DNA of 64,000 nucleotides from an uncultured Lachnospiraceae bacterium (lineage in GTDB: Bacteria; Bacillota; Clostridia; Lachnospirales; Lachnospiraceae), in NCBI GenBank assembly GCA_904395885.1, contig CAJFOF010000004.1, forward strand, positions 17,199 to 81,198, read 5' to 3'. The notes under the pieces were generated by a model. That model searched no databases. It had not been told where the DNA came from and saw nothing but the letters and a program-made list of their open reading frames with translations. Of this stretch, positions 9,534 through 18,989 are shown piece by piece. The first letter of the stretch is position 1, and each line of letters begins with the position of its first letter. The position numbers and the translations under genes are program-made.

Positions 9534-11003
9534 TTAAACCGTTCCGTGCTTCTTACCCGGTCGGTCCTCTCTCTTTGTGAACAACATCTCAAACGCTGCA
9601 ATCACACGTTTTCTGGTATCACAGGCCTCGATGATATCGTCAATGTAGCCTCTCTTAGCGGCAGCCAGGGGGCTGGACTGAAGTTCTCTATAAGCGGCAG
9701 CCTTCTCAGAAATCAGGGCAGTGCTGTCCTCCGAAGCTGCGATTTCGTCTGCATACATAATTTTTGCGGCCGCAGCGGCGTCCATCATTCCGATTGAAGT
9801 CTGAGGCCATGCGTAAACAATATCTGCTCCTATGGATTTGCTGTTCATCGTCAGGTAAGCGCTTCCGTAGGCTTCCCCGATTACCACCGTCACTTTCGGA
9901 ACTGTCGCATTTGCAAAGGCATAAGTCAGACGGCCTGCAGCTTTGGCAATCTTTCTCTCCGTATGCTTGTCAGCCTTAAATCCTGTGGTTTGTGCCAATG
10001 TCAGCACAGGAATGTTGAAAGCATCGCAGAAATTCACAAAATCTGCTGCTTTATCGCATCCTTTGGAAGTCAGTTTTGCCTCGTACTCGCCTTCCTTTTC
10101 CCCATCTGTGCCGTAAAGCTCCGTACGGTTAGCCACACAGCCCACAGTAGTTCCATTGAGGCGGATAAAACCGGTCACCATTTCGGGTGCACTTGCCTTC
10201 TTCACTTCCATAAAGAAATGGTCATCAGAAATGAAGGAAAGAACCATTCCCGCATCTCCTGCATAATTTTCCAGATCCGCACAGATCCGGTTTAAATCGT
10301 CGGTACATTCATCATAAGACATATCATCTTCATTGTTTGCAGGGAGAATAGAGATCAATGTGCGAATCTGTTTTAAAATACTGTCTTCATCCCCTACAAA
10401 ATCAATAAGGCCTGTCTCTTTGCTCTGGAAATCAGCTGCCGCCGTATCGCATTTTGATACGTCGTTTCCGTCCAGCGCGTTGGGAGAATTTACAAATACC
10501 TTTGCCTTATTTTCTTCCATAAAAGTAAAATCAGACAATCCAAGAGATACGGCCATACCGCCGCCGCAGGTGCCAAAAACTGCTGAAATCTGCGGGATTA
10601 CTCCGGAAGCCATCGTCTGATCAAGATACAATTTTCCAAATGCATCCAAAGCGTCTGTCGCTTCCTGAAGGCGCAGACCGGCGCAATCGATCAGGCCCAC
10701 TATCGGCGCTCCCATTTTCATCGCCAGAGCGTAAAGGGCTGATATCTTCTTGGCATGCATCTCGCCCATGGATCCGCCCAGTACGGAAGCGTCCTGACTG
10801 TAGACATAGACAAGATTGCCATCGACCGTGCCGTAACCGGTTACCACGCCATCGGCAGGCGTCTCTTTCACAGCCATGTTAAAATCTGTGTTTCTGGCAG
10901 TAACATACGCACCGATTTCAACAAAACTGTTTTCATCAAGTAAACGGTTGATTCTGCTACTTGCTGAAGTTTGTGCTGAATTACTCATTTTGCTGTCCTC
11001 CAT
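9534..11003 (-). CDS. Carboxyl transferase (12S/MmdA-type; methylmalonyl-CoA or related acyl-CoA carboxyltransferase subunit)
   Basis: VYVYSQDASVLGGSMGEMHAKKISALYALAMKMGAPIVGLIDCAGLRLQE, QISAVFGTCGGGMAVSLGLSDF, VIGEAYGSAYLTMNSKSIGADIVYAWPQTSIGMM. Confidence 0.88.
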   Translation of the reverse strand: MEDSKMSNSAQTSASSRINRLLDENSFVEIGAYVTARNTDFNMAVKETPADGVVTGYGTVDGNLVYVYSQDASVLGGSMGEMHAKKISALYALAMKMGAPIVGLIDCAGLRLQEATDALDAFGKLYLDQTMASGVIPQISAVFGTCGGGMAVSLGLSDFTFMEENKAKVFVNSPNALDGNDVSKCDTAAADFQSKETGLIDFVGDEDSILKQIRTLISILPANNEDDMSYDECTDDLNRICADLENYAGDAGMVLSFISDDHFFMEVKKASAPEMVTGFIRLNGTTVGCVANRTELYGTDGEKEGEYEAKLTSKGCDKAADFVNFCDAFNIPVLTLAQTTGFKADKHTERKIAKAAGRLTYAFANATVPKVTVVIGEAYGSAYLTMNSKSIGADIVYAWPQTSIGMMDAAAAAKIMYADEIAASEDSTALISEKAAAYRELQSSPLAAAKRGYIDDIIEACDTRKRVIAAFEMLFTKREDRPGKKHGTV

Positions 11004-11181
11004 TTTTCATAATTGATGATGCCGCCGCAGGCGGCATAAGAATTTCTCTGGTGTCCCGTTTGTACATGAGCCGCAGAAAACTAGTTCGTTAAATAACAAA
11101 CAGGGAGGCCACTCAATCCAAATCTCTGCCGATTATAATTCTATACTTCTTTTCCAAAAATATCAAGCTGTTTCGCCAAAA

Positions 11182-11236
11182 AATAGGCATGATATTCAGA
11201 AAGTTTTGTAAACTCTTTCTGAATATCATGCCTATT
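11182..11236 (-). terminator. Long perfect hairpin terminator downstream of the HMA gene
   Basis: aataggcatgatattcagaaag/ctttctgaatatcatgcctatt, 22-bp perfect stem with 11-nt loop; minus-strand T-run follows. Confidence 0.8.
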
Positions 11237-11247
11237 TTCACGAATTC

Positions 11248-11619
11248 CTATGAAGCAGTTTCTATTTTGTATACAGTATAACCAGTATCCCGGACTGCCT
11301 GTTTCAAAACCTGTTCGTCGAGAGGTTCTTTCATCCTGACATCTGCCTGCCCCTTTGCCAGGTCTACGACCGCCCAGACACCGTCCAGACGGTTCAACCC
11401 ATTCTCTACACGGGTCGAACAATTTCCACATACCATCCCGTCTATGCTCAGAATCTTCCTGTAGGGATAATGGCTTTTGTCCCGGTCTTTTACTTTCATT
11501 TTCTTTTCAGAGGGACCTGAAGACGCCCCGCAGCAGCCGCTGCTCAATTTTTTGCAGTAACTTTTAACACCGAATACACCTATTACAACAAGAATCAAAA
11601 CAATCACAAACGTTGACAT
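11248..11619 (-). CDS. Membrane-anchored heavy-metal-associated (HMA/CopZ-like) domain protein
   Basis: N-terminal TM, CC-containing linker, then ILSIDGMVCGNCSTRVENGLNRLDGVWAVVDLAKGQADV (GMxCxxC). Confidence 0.8.
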   Translation of the reverse strand: MSTFVIVLILVVIGVFGVKSYCKKLSSGCCGASSGPSEKKMKVKDRDKSHYPYRKILSIDGMVCGNCSTRVENGLNRLDGVWAVVDLAKGQADVRMKEPLDEQVLKQAVRDTGYTVYKIETAS

Positions 11620-11740
11620 CCTAATCCTCCTCCCTGTACGTTTCAGCTTCTATCCAGTTAGCCTTTTCTAACCAACTATAGTATAATCTCTTTCCATTTT
11701 TTTGTCAATGACCTCAGCCCGTCACCATTTGATAAAACTT

Positions 11741-13072
11741 TCACAATAAATATTCCTCTATTATCCGCTCCAGGCACCAGGGCAGTGTGATTTTTTCTAC
11801 GCTCTCTGCCGCATTCACCGGAAACCGTTCCAGTATTTTTCCCTCTAAACTGTAGACAACTTCCCCTACCGTCTCCCCTTTCTCCACAGGCGCTGACAGA
11901 CTCTGGGGAACTTTGACTGTGATATCTGCCTCCTCATCCTGGGCCATCAGAACATTGAGGCTTTCATCCGGATCCATTTCCAGTGCAACCTGTGCAGGAT
12001 GAGACAGATCCTGATCTGCCGGCACCCCTTCCTGAACCGGGACAGGATCAAATTTCTGTTCCCGGTATACGTCCCGGTAAGCGTAGTAATCTCTGCCATA
12101 TTCCAAAAGCTTTTTGGCGTCTGCCCATTTCCAGGTTTTGTCCGGGGGCCACCCGCATCCTAAGAGAGCAATCGTAAAAATCCTCCCGTCATCTTCTGCG
12201 GCCGCCACATAAGAATACCCGGCATCTCCGGTAAATCCTGTCTTCCCCGACATCAGCCCAGTATCCATATCCAAAAGCGCATTGTGGTTGACACAGGAAA
12301 TGCTCCGCTTTCCCTCTTTATCTGTAAAACTATAGTTTCTCGTCCGTGTAATATCCAGAAATTCTTCTCTCTTTGGTGATTCCAGCACGCAGTAAGCCAT
12401 GATTCTGGCAAGGTCTCTGGCCGTAGTGGAATGGATCTGCTCTTCCCCATTTTCATCGGTCTCCTGGGCATCCAGCCCGTTAGGCGTTATAAAATATGTA
12501 CTCTCACAGCCAAGATCCTTTGCCTTTTCATTCATCATCTTTGCAAAACCTTCTACAGAGCCGCCAATGTGCTCTGCAATAGCGACAGCAGAATCATTGT
12601 AAGATTCCAGCATCAAAGCGTACAAAAGGTCCTTCAGAAAGTACTGCTCCCCTTCTTTCATCCCCATTCGGACCTGAGGCTGCGAAGCCGCTTTCTCTGA
12701 TGCCGTTACAGTATCCCCCAAAGCGGCGTTTTCCAGCGCCAGAATACACGTCATAATCTTAGTGGTGCTGGCCATCGGGCGCTTTAGGTCTTCGGACTTC
12801 CCATACAATACTCTCCCGCTCTTTCCATCCATAAGGACCGCTGACTGAGAGTGAAGGCTCAGTGACGGCCGTTCTTCCGTAGCCTCTTTGCTGTCAGCAG
12901 GAGCTTTCTGAACACTTACACGCACTCCTCCCTGCAGCCATGCTTCCTGTATCCTTGGCGGTTCCTGCTGTTCTCCAAAACCAGCAGTTCCGGGCCCGGC
13001 CGCGACTCCCAACAGACAAATCGCTGCAGCCATTCCCAATGTCCACTCCCAACCATGCTTCCCTTTTCTCAT
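11741..13072 (-). CDS. D-alanyl-D-alanine carboxypeptidase (DacF/PBP5-like)
   Basis: AVLMDGKSGRVLYGKSEDLKRPMASTTKIMTCILAL (SxxK), SYNDSAVAIAEHI (SxN), MSGKTGFTGDAGY (KTG). Confidence 0.93.
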   Translation of the reverse strand: MRKGKHGWEWTLGMAAAICLLGVAAGPGTAGFGEQQEPPRIQEAWLQGGVRVSVQKAPADSKEATEERPSLSLHSQSAVLMDGKSGRVLYGKSEDLKRPMASTTKIMTCILALENAALGDTVTASEKAASQPQVRMGMKEGEQYFLKDLLYALMLESYNDSAVAIAEHIGGSVEGFAKMMNEKAKDLGCESTYFITPNGLDAQETDENGEEQIHSTTARDLARIMAYCVLESPKREEFLDITRTRNYSFTDKEGKRSISCVNHNALLDMDTGLMSGKTGFTGDAGYSYVAAAEDDGRIFTIALLGCGWPPDKTWKWADAKKLLEYGRDYYAYRDVYREQKFDPVPVQEGVPADQDLSHPAQVALEMDPDESLNVLMAQDEEADITVKVPQSLSAPVEKGETVGEVVYSLEGKILERFPVNAAESVEKITLPWCLERIIEEYLL

Positions 13073-13166
13073 ACTGCAGCCCCTGTTTTTTATTACTGTA
13101 TCTTATTCCTTTCCCCTCTTGTTTATTCTCACCCTCACCGGCCTGATTTCCGTTGATTTTCAGGCC

Positions 13167-13195
13167 TTTACAAGGAACGTATGTTCTGATATAAT
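13167..13195 (+). promoter_or_regulatory. dinB sigma-A-type promoter with embedded LexA/SOS box
   Basis: TTTACA-N17-TATAAT, with GAACGTATGTTC (GAAC-N4-GTTC, 13175-13186) in the spacer. Confidence 0.85.
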
Positions 13196-13223
13196 GAAAG
13201 CACTTAGAAGGGAGGGAATTACC

Positions 13224-14519
13224 ATGGACCGCCAACGGCTGATCTTCCACATAGATGTCAATTCTGCTTTTTTAAGCTGGGAATCTGTGTTTCGGTTAAA
13301 AAATGATCCCAACTGCCTTGATCTAAGGACTGTGCCGTCCGTTGTCGGAGGCGATGCCAAATCCCGGCACGGAGTCGTTCTGGCCAAATCCACTCCTGCA
13401 AAAAAATATGGTATCTCCACCGGAGAACCCCTGGCATCTGCTTTCCGAAAATGCCCGGATCTGCTGGTGGTTCCGTCCCGTTTTGACTTATATATCCGAT
13501 ATTCCCGCGCCATGATGGATCTTCTCTCCGACTATACTCCGGACCATGAGAAATTCAGTATCGACGAAATCTTTCTCGACATGACGGAAACCATCCACCT
13601 TTTCGGCTCTCCCCTAGAGACTGCAGACCGGATCCGAACCCGTATCCGGAATGAACTTGGCTTTACTGTAAATATTGGAATCGCCCCAAACAAACTTTTA
13701 GCAAAAATGGCCTCGGATTTTGAGAAGCCAGACCGGTGCCATACTTTATTCTACGATGAAATTCCCACTAAGCTCTGGCCACTTCCGATCCGCGATCTTT
13801 TCTTTGTAGGCGGCTCTGCCCAGAAAAAGCTGGAACATCTGGGCATCCATACCATTGGCCAGTTAGCTTCCTGTGAGCCGCAGGTACTGAAAGCCCATCT
13901 GGGCGACAAGTACGCGGTCCTGATCCATCAGTACGCCAACGGAATCGACAATGATCCTGTCGGTGAAAAAGATCCCATTAACAAAGGCTACGGCAACAGC
14001 CTGACCCTGTCCAGAGATGTGTCAGATCTGGAGACCGCCGACCAGGTTCTGCTCTCTCTCTGTGAAACAGTAGGGGCCAGGCTCCGGGCTGACAATGTTC
14101 TATGCAACTGCATCTGTGTGGAGCTGAAGACCTGGGATTTTCGGGTTCATTCTCACCAGATTACTCTATCCGCACCTACGGACTCGACTTCTCTTATCTA
14201 TAAAAAGGCCTGTCAGATCCTGAGGGAATTTTGGGATTTGACCCCGGTTCGACTTATTGGGGTCCGAACTTCCAAGATAGCAGGAGATGAATTCACCCAG
14301 CTTAACCTTTTCGATTCTCCGGGAAAGCAAAAACAGCGAGCCTTTGAGCAAACGGTGGATCAGATCCGCAGCAGGTACGGTGTTGACAGCATTAAACGGG
14401 CCAGTTTTCTGTCTGACTCTTCCATTACAGACCATGCGGCCAGCAAACAAAAACACTTGAATAAGGGGAAAACTTATGATTCTGACACGAGTTCTGCATT
14501 ACCAGATAACACAATATGA
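13224..14519 (+). CDS. dinB: DNA polymerase IV (Y-family)
   Basis: RLIFHIDVNSAFLSWESV..., RYSRAMMDLLSDYTPDHEKFSIDEIFLDMT, FTVNIGIAPNKLLAKMASDFEKPD; ATG at 13224 preceded by GGAGGG. Confidence 0.95.
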   Translation: MDRQRLIFHIDVNSAFLSWESVFRLKNDPNCLDLRTVPSVVGGDAKSRHGVVLAKSTPAKKYGISTGEPLASAFRKCPDLLVVPSRFDLYIRYSRAMMDLLSDYTPDHEKFSIDEIFLDMTETIHLFGSPLETADRIRTRIRNELGFTVNIGIAPNKLLAKMASDFEKPDRCHTLFYDEIPTKLWPLPIRDLFFVGGSAQKKLEHLGIHTIGQLASCEPQVLKAHLGDKYAVLIHQYANGIDNDPVGEKDPINKGYGNSLTLSRDVSDLETADQVLLSLCETVGARLRADNVLCNCICVELKTWDFRVHSHQITLSAPTDSTSLIYKKACQILREFWDLTPVRLIGVRTSKIAGDEFTQLNLFDSPGKQKQRAFEQTVDQIRSRYGVDSIKRASFLSDSSITDHAASKQKHLNKGKTYDSDTSSALPDNTI

Positions 14520-15438
14520 AACCGATTGGACTGTAGAAGAATTTCTTCAAAAGAAAGGATATTCCCGGAATGCTCTGTCCAAGCTGAAACGGGCTGAAGG
14601 CGGGCTTACGGTCAACGGCCGTTCTGCTTTTTCATCCTGCAGAATGAAAACAGGCGATACTCTCACCGTACAGCTCTATGAGCCGGAACCTTCCCCCCAG
14701 ATTTTGCCTGCCCCTATGGATCTGTCCATCCTCTATGAGGATGAAGATCTGATGATTATTGATAAAGCGGCGGGCATCCCGGTACACCCATCCCAAGGCC
14801 ACCGTTATGATTCCCTGGCCAACGGGATTGTCTGGTATTCCCGCAAAAAAGGAACTCCTTTTTCCTTTCGTGCTGTGAATCGGCTGGACAGCGGCACCAG
14901 TGGTCTTCTGATCGTGGCAAAAAATCTGATCAGCAGTTCTATTCTCTCTCAAATGGTCAAAGACCGCTTGATCCGTCGGGAATATCTGGCGCTGGCCACC
15001 GGACGGCTGCCGGACCGGGGAACAATTATCGCGCCTATAGGGCGGGCTGAAAATTCTATTATGACGCGGCGTGTCGATTTTGACAATGGAGATTACGCCT
15101 GCACCCATTATGAAAGGCTTTTTTACAATCCGGACATTGACTGCTCTCTGGCGCGAATCCATCTGGATACCGGGCGTACCCACCAGATCCGCGTCCATTT
15201 TCAGTATATCGGCCATCCGCTTCCCGGCGATTTCTTGTATCTTCCGGACTATTCCCTGATTGGCCGGACGGCTCTTCACTCATGGCGCCTTTCCTTCTCC
15301 CATCCTATCACAAAGGCACCGATGGTTTTTACCGCATCAGTGCCTGAAGATATCAAAAATGCCTGCCCTTTTCCAGATCCTGTTGGCTCGACATCCATTT
15401 CTGTTCCAATTCAGAAACGCAATCCTAATTCCATCTGA
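14476..15438 (+). CDS. RluA-family pseudouridine synthase
   Basis: S4-like N-terminus; FRAVNRLDSGTSGLLIVAKN catalytic motif (RLDxxTSGL); LDTGRTHQIRVHFQYIGHPLPGD. Confidence 0.93.
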   Translation: MILTRVLHYQITQYETDWTVEEFLQKKGYSRNALSKLKRAEGGLTVNGRSAFSSCRMKTGDTLTVQLYEPEPSPQILPAPMDLSILYEDEDLMIIDKAAGIPVHPSQGHRYDSLANGIVWYSRKKGTPFSFRAVNRLDSGTSGLLIVAKNLISSSILSQMVKDRLIRREYLALATGRLPDRGTIIAPIGRAENSIMTRRVDFDNGDYACTHYERLFYNPDIDCSLARIHLDTGRTHQIRVHFQYIGHPLPGDFLYLPDYSLIGRTALHSWRLSFSHPITKAPMVFTASVPEDIKNACPFPDPVGSTSISVPIQKRNPNSI

Positions 15439-16900
15439 GTCCCTTAGGGTAATGGTTTTTCAGGATTCCCCCCGCCAGCTTTGCCCATCCAAGGGAGCAC
15501 CCGCCCACTGAAACCAGCACCCATCCCTTTGCCGCTTTCTCTGCAAGGTCTGCTGCCGGGAGGGTACTTCCTTTCAGATATGCCTGGGCTCCTTCTCCGG
15601 AATCCGGAGAGAGGGAGATCCCCAGCTTTGCATCCTTCGGCTTCAGATAAAGGGCCAACGCGTGGGATGGCTCAAACCTCTGTTTCTTGAATGTTCCCAG
15701 ATGAAGGCCAGGTCTCAGGACTTTTAGCCCGGAAAGGCCCTTTTCCCCTATCGCCGCCCGGAATCCTTCCGGGAGCAGGTAAAGCTGGTCTCCAAACAGT
15801 ACATAGTCTTCTGCCTGTCTGCCTAGCAGCCCATCTGCCGCTTCTTTTACCAAAGTTTCCTGGCAAAAGATCTGGTAAGTTTTCCACCCATCTTTTTCTA
15901 TTTTCTCCGTCTTCTCCCTGACTCTGTTCTTTTTCTGCTGTCCGGCCTCCCCTGGAACTTCTTCCGTCTTGCAGCCTCTTTTTTCCATCACAGCTATAAA
16001 ATGGCCCTCACCCTCTATTTTATGAGGCCAAAGGCGGTACGCTCTCTCCAAATGCTGTTCCGGCTTTGCCTTAGCTCCGGCCCACTGAGGACATCCGGGT
16101 GCAAACCCCTCCCATGCTCCCTCCGGCCGAATCATTTCAAATTCCCAATGACTCTTGAGAAATCCGGCAAGAACCTGTTCATTTTCTTCCGGCGCAAACG
16201 TACAGGTAGAATAAACCAGACGTCCTCCCGACCTCAACATTCTTGCAGCATTTTCAAGAATCTCTGTCTGCCTCTCAGCGCAGAGATTCACGTGTTCCTG
16301 GCTCCACTGATTTCTGGCTTCCTCGTCTTTTCTGAACATTCCCTCACCAGAACAGGGGGCATCAAGAATGATCTTATCAAAAAATTCCGGAAAGCGGGAA
16401 GCAAGAGCTGCTGAATCTTCGTTGACAACAATCGCATTGCCAATCCCCATTCGCTCTACGTTCTGAGACAAAATCCTGGCGCGTGCCGGATGAATCTCAT
16501 TGCTTACCAAAAAGCCTTTCCCCATCATTTTGCCTGCAATATGGGTGGTCTTTCCCCCGGGGGCAGCGCACAGATCCAAAATCCGCTCCCCGCCTGCTGC
16601 ATCTGCCAGTTCTCCCACCGCCATAGCACTGGGTTCCTGGATATAATACATTCCCGCTTCGTGGTATGGGTGCTTCCCGGGTCTCTCTCCGGTATCGTAG
16701 TAATATCCCTCATCGGTCCAGGGAATCTTTTTCAGATGAAAGCCTTCTTCTTCCAGTTTCTGGACCCCCTCACGGGCCTTCAGTGGGTTTACTCTCAATC
16801 CCTGAACTCTTTTCTCTTCATAGCTGGCCAAAAATGATCCGTATTCTTCCCCCAGAAGAGACTCCATCCTTTTTTTAAATGCCTCCGGCAACTGACACAT
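15425..16900 (-). CDS. RsmF/NOL1-NOP2-Sun family rRNA m5C methyltransferase
   Basis: ILDLCAAPGGKTTHIAGKM, LDAPCSGEGMFRKDEEA, LVYSTCTFAPEENEQV; C-terminal RsmF-like domain. Confidence 0.92.
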   Translation of the reverse strand: MCQLPEAFKKRMESLLGEEYGSFLASYEEKRVQGLRVNPLKAREGVQKLEEEGFHLKKIPWTDEGYYYDTGERPGKHPYHEAGMYYIQEPSAMAVGELADAAGGERILDLCAAPGGKTTHIAGKMMGKGFLVSNEIHPARARILSQNVERMGIGNAIVVNEDSAALASRFPEFFDKIILDAPCSGEGMFRKDEEARNQWSQEHVNLCAERQTEILENAARMLRSGGRLVYSTCTFAPEENEQVLAGFLKSHWEFEMIRPEGAWEGFAPGCPQWAGAKAKPEQHLERAYRLWPHKIEGEGHFIAVMEKRGCKTEEVPGEAGQQKKNRVREKTEKIEKDGWKTYQIFCQETLVKEAADGLLGRQAEDYVLFGDQLYLLPEGFRAAIGEKGLSGLKVLRPGLHLGTFKKQRFEPSHALALYLKPKDAKLGISLSPDSGEGAQAYLKGSTLPAADLAEKAAKGWVLVSVGGCSLGWAKLAGGILKNHYPKGLRWN

Positions 16901-16939
16901 GATCTGTCTCCATTCTCTGCAATGCAATGTATAGAACCC

Positions 16940-16990
16940 GTAACGACAAAAGCACCGGAATCATTGGACTCCGATGCTCCTGTTCCTTTT
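16940..16990 (-). terminator. Terminator downstream of the Ala/Lys-rich gene
   Basis: agcaccggaatc/gactccgatgct hairpin, minus-strand T-run. Confidence 0.6.
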
Positions 16991-16997
16991 CCGCTTT

Positions 16998-17420
16998 TTA
17001 CAGCATTACCTTGAATTCCGGGTCAGCCTCGCCATTTACTACATAGTAAGCAGCGTTCTCCTCTGCTACCACATACAGTTCAATGGTTTTAATCTCTACG
17101 CCTTTATGAGCCTCAGCGAATGCTTTTTCGGCGGCTGCCAGAACTTCCTTGGCAACGATCTCCTTTCCAGCAAACTGGAATACTACCTTGGCTACCGGCT
17201 CCTTCACAGCCTTTGCTGCAGTCTTCTTAGCTGCCGGCTTGGTTTCTTTCTTCGGAGCCTCCTCTGCAGGAGCTGCTGCTTCCACTTTCACTTCTTCAGC
17301 TTTTACTTCTTCAGCTTTTACTTCTGCTTTCTTTGGCTCAACTTTTTTTTCTGCAGTCTTAGTAGTCTTTGCTGCGGTAGTGGTACCTGCAGCTTTTGCG
17401 TTTTTTCTTGGTGCTGCCAT
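16998..17420 (-). CDS. Ala/Lys/Glu-rich protein (DUF6465-like)
   Basis: MAAPRKNAKAAGTTTAAKTTKTAEKKVEPKKAEVKAEEVKAEEVKVEAAAP low-complexity N-terminus followed by a conserved ~75-aa C-terminal domain. Confidence 0.65.
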   Translation of the reverse strand: MAAPRKNAKAAGTTTAAKTTKTAEKKVEPKKAEVKAEEVKAEEVKVEAAAPAEEAPKKETKPAAKKTAAKAVKEPVAKVVFQFAGKEIVAKEVLAAAEKAFAEAHKGVEIKTIELYVVAEENAAYYVVNGEADPEFKVML

Positions 17421-17574
17421 AACACTTTTCCTCCTCAAAAATCTGGTATCATTTGTATGATAATCTTCATTCAAGTATTCCCTTTTGATGTCATCAATAC
17501 TGGATTATAAGACTGGCCGGCCATTTTGTCAATATTTTGGGGCCTTCCTGGCTTTGTTGTTCCCAAAAAAAGCC

Positions 17575-18968
<1,394 letters not shown>

Positions 18969-18989
18969 GTATATCTTGTTATATCTGCT

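Noticed and set aside
17281-17330. Short tandem repeat cttcttcagcttttact as a regulatory repeat
   Set aside because: It lies in frame inside the Ala/Lys-rich coding region and simply encodes KAEEV repeats.
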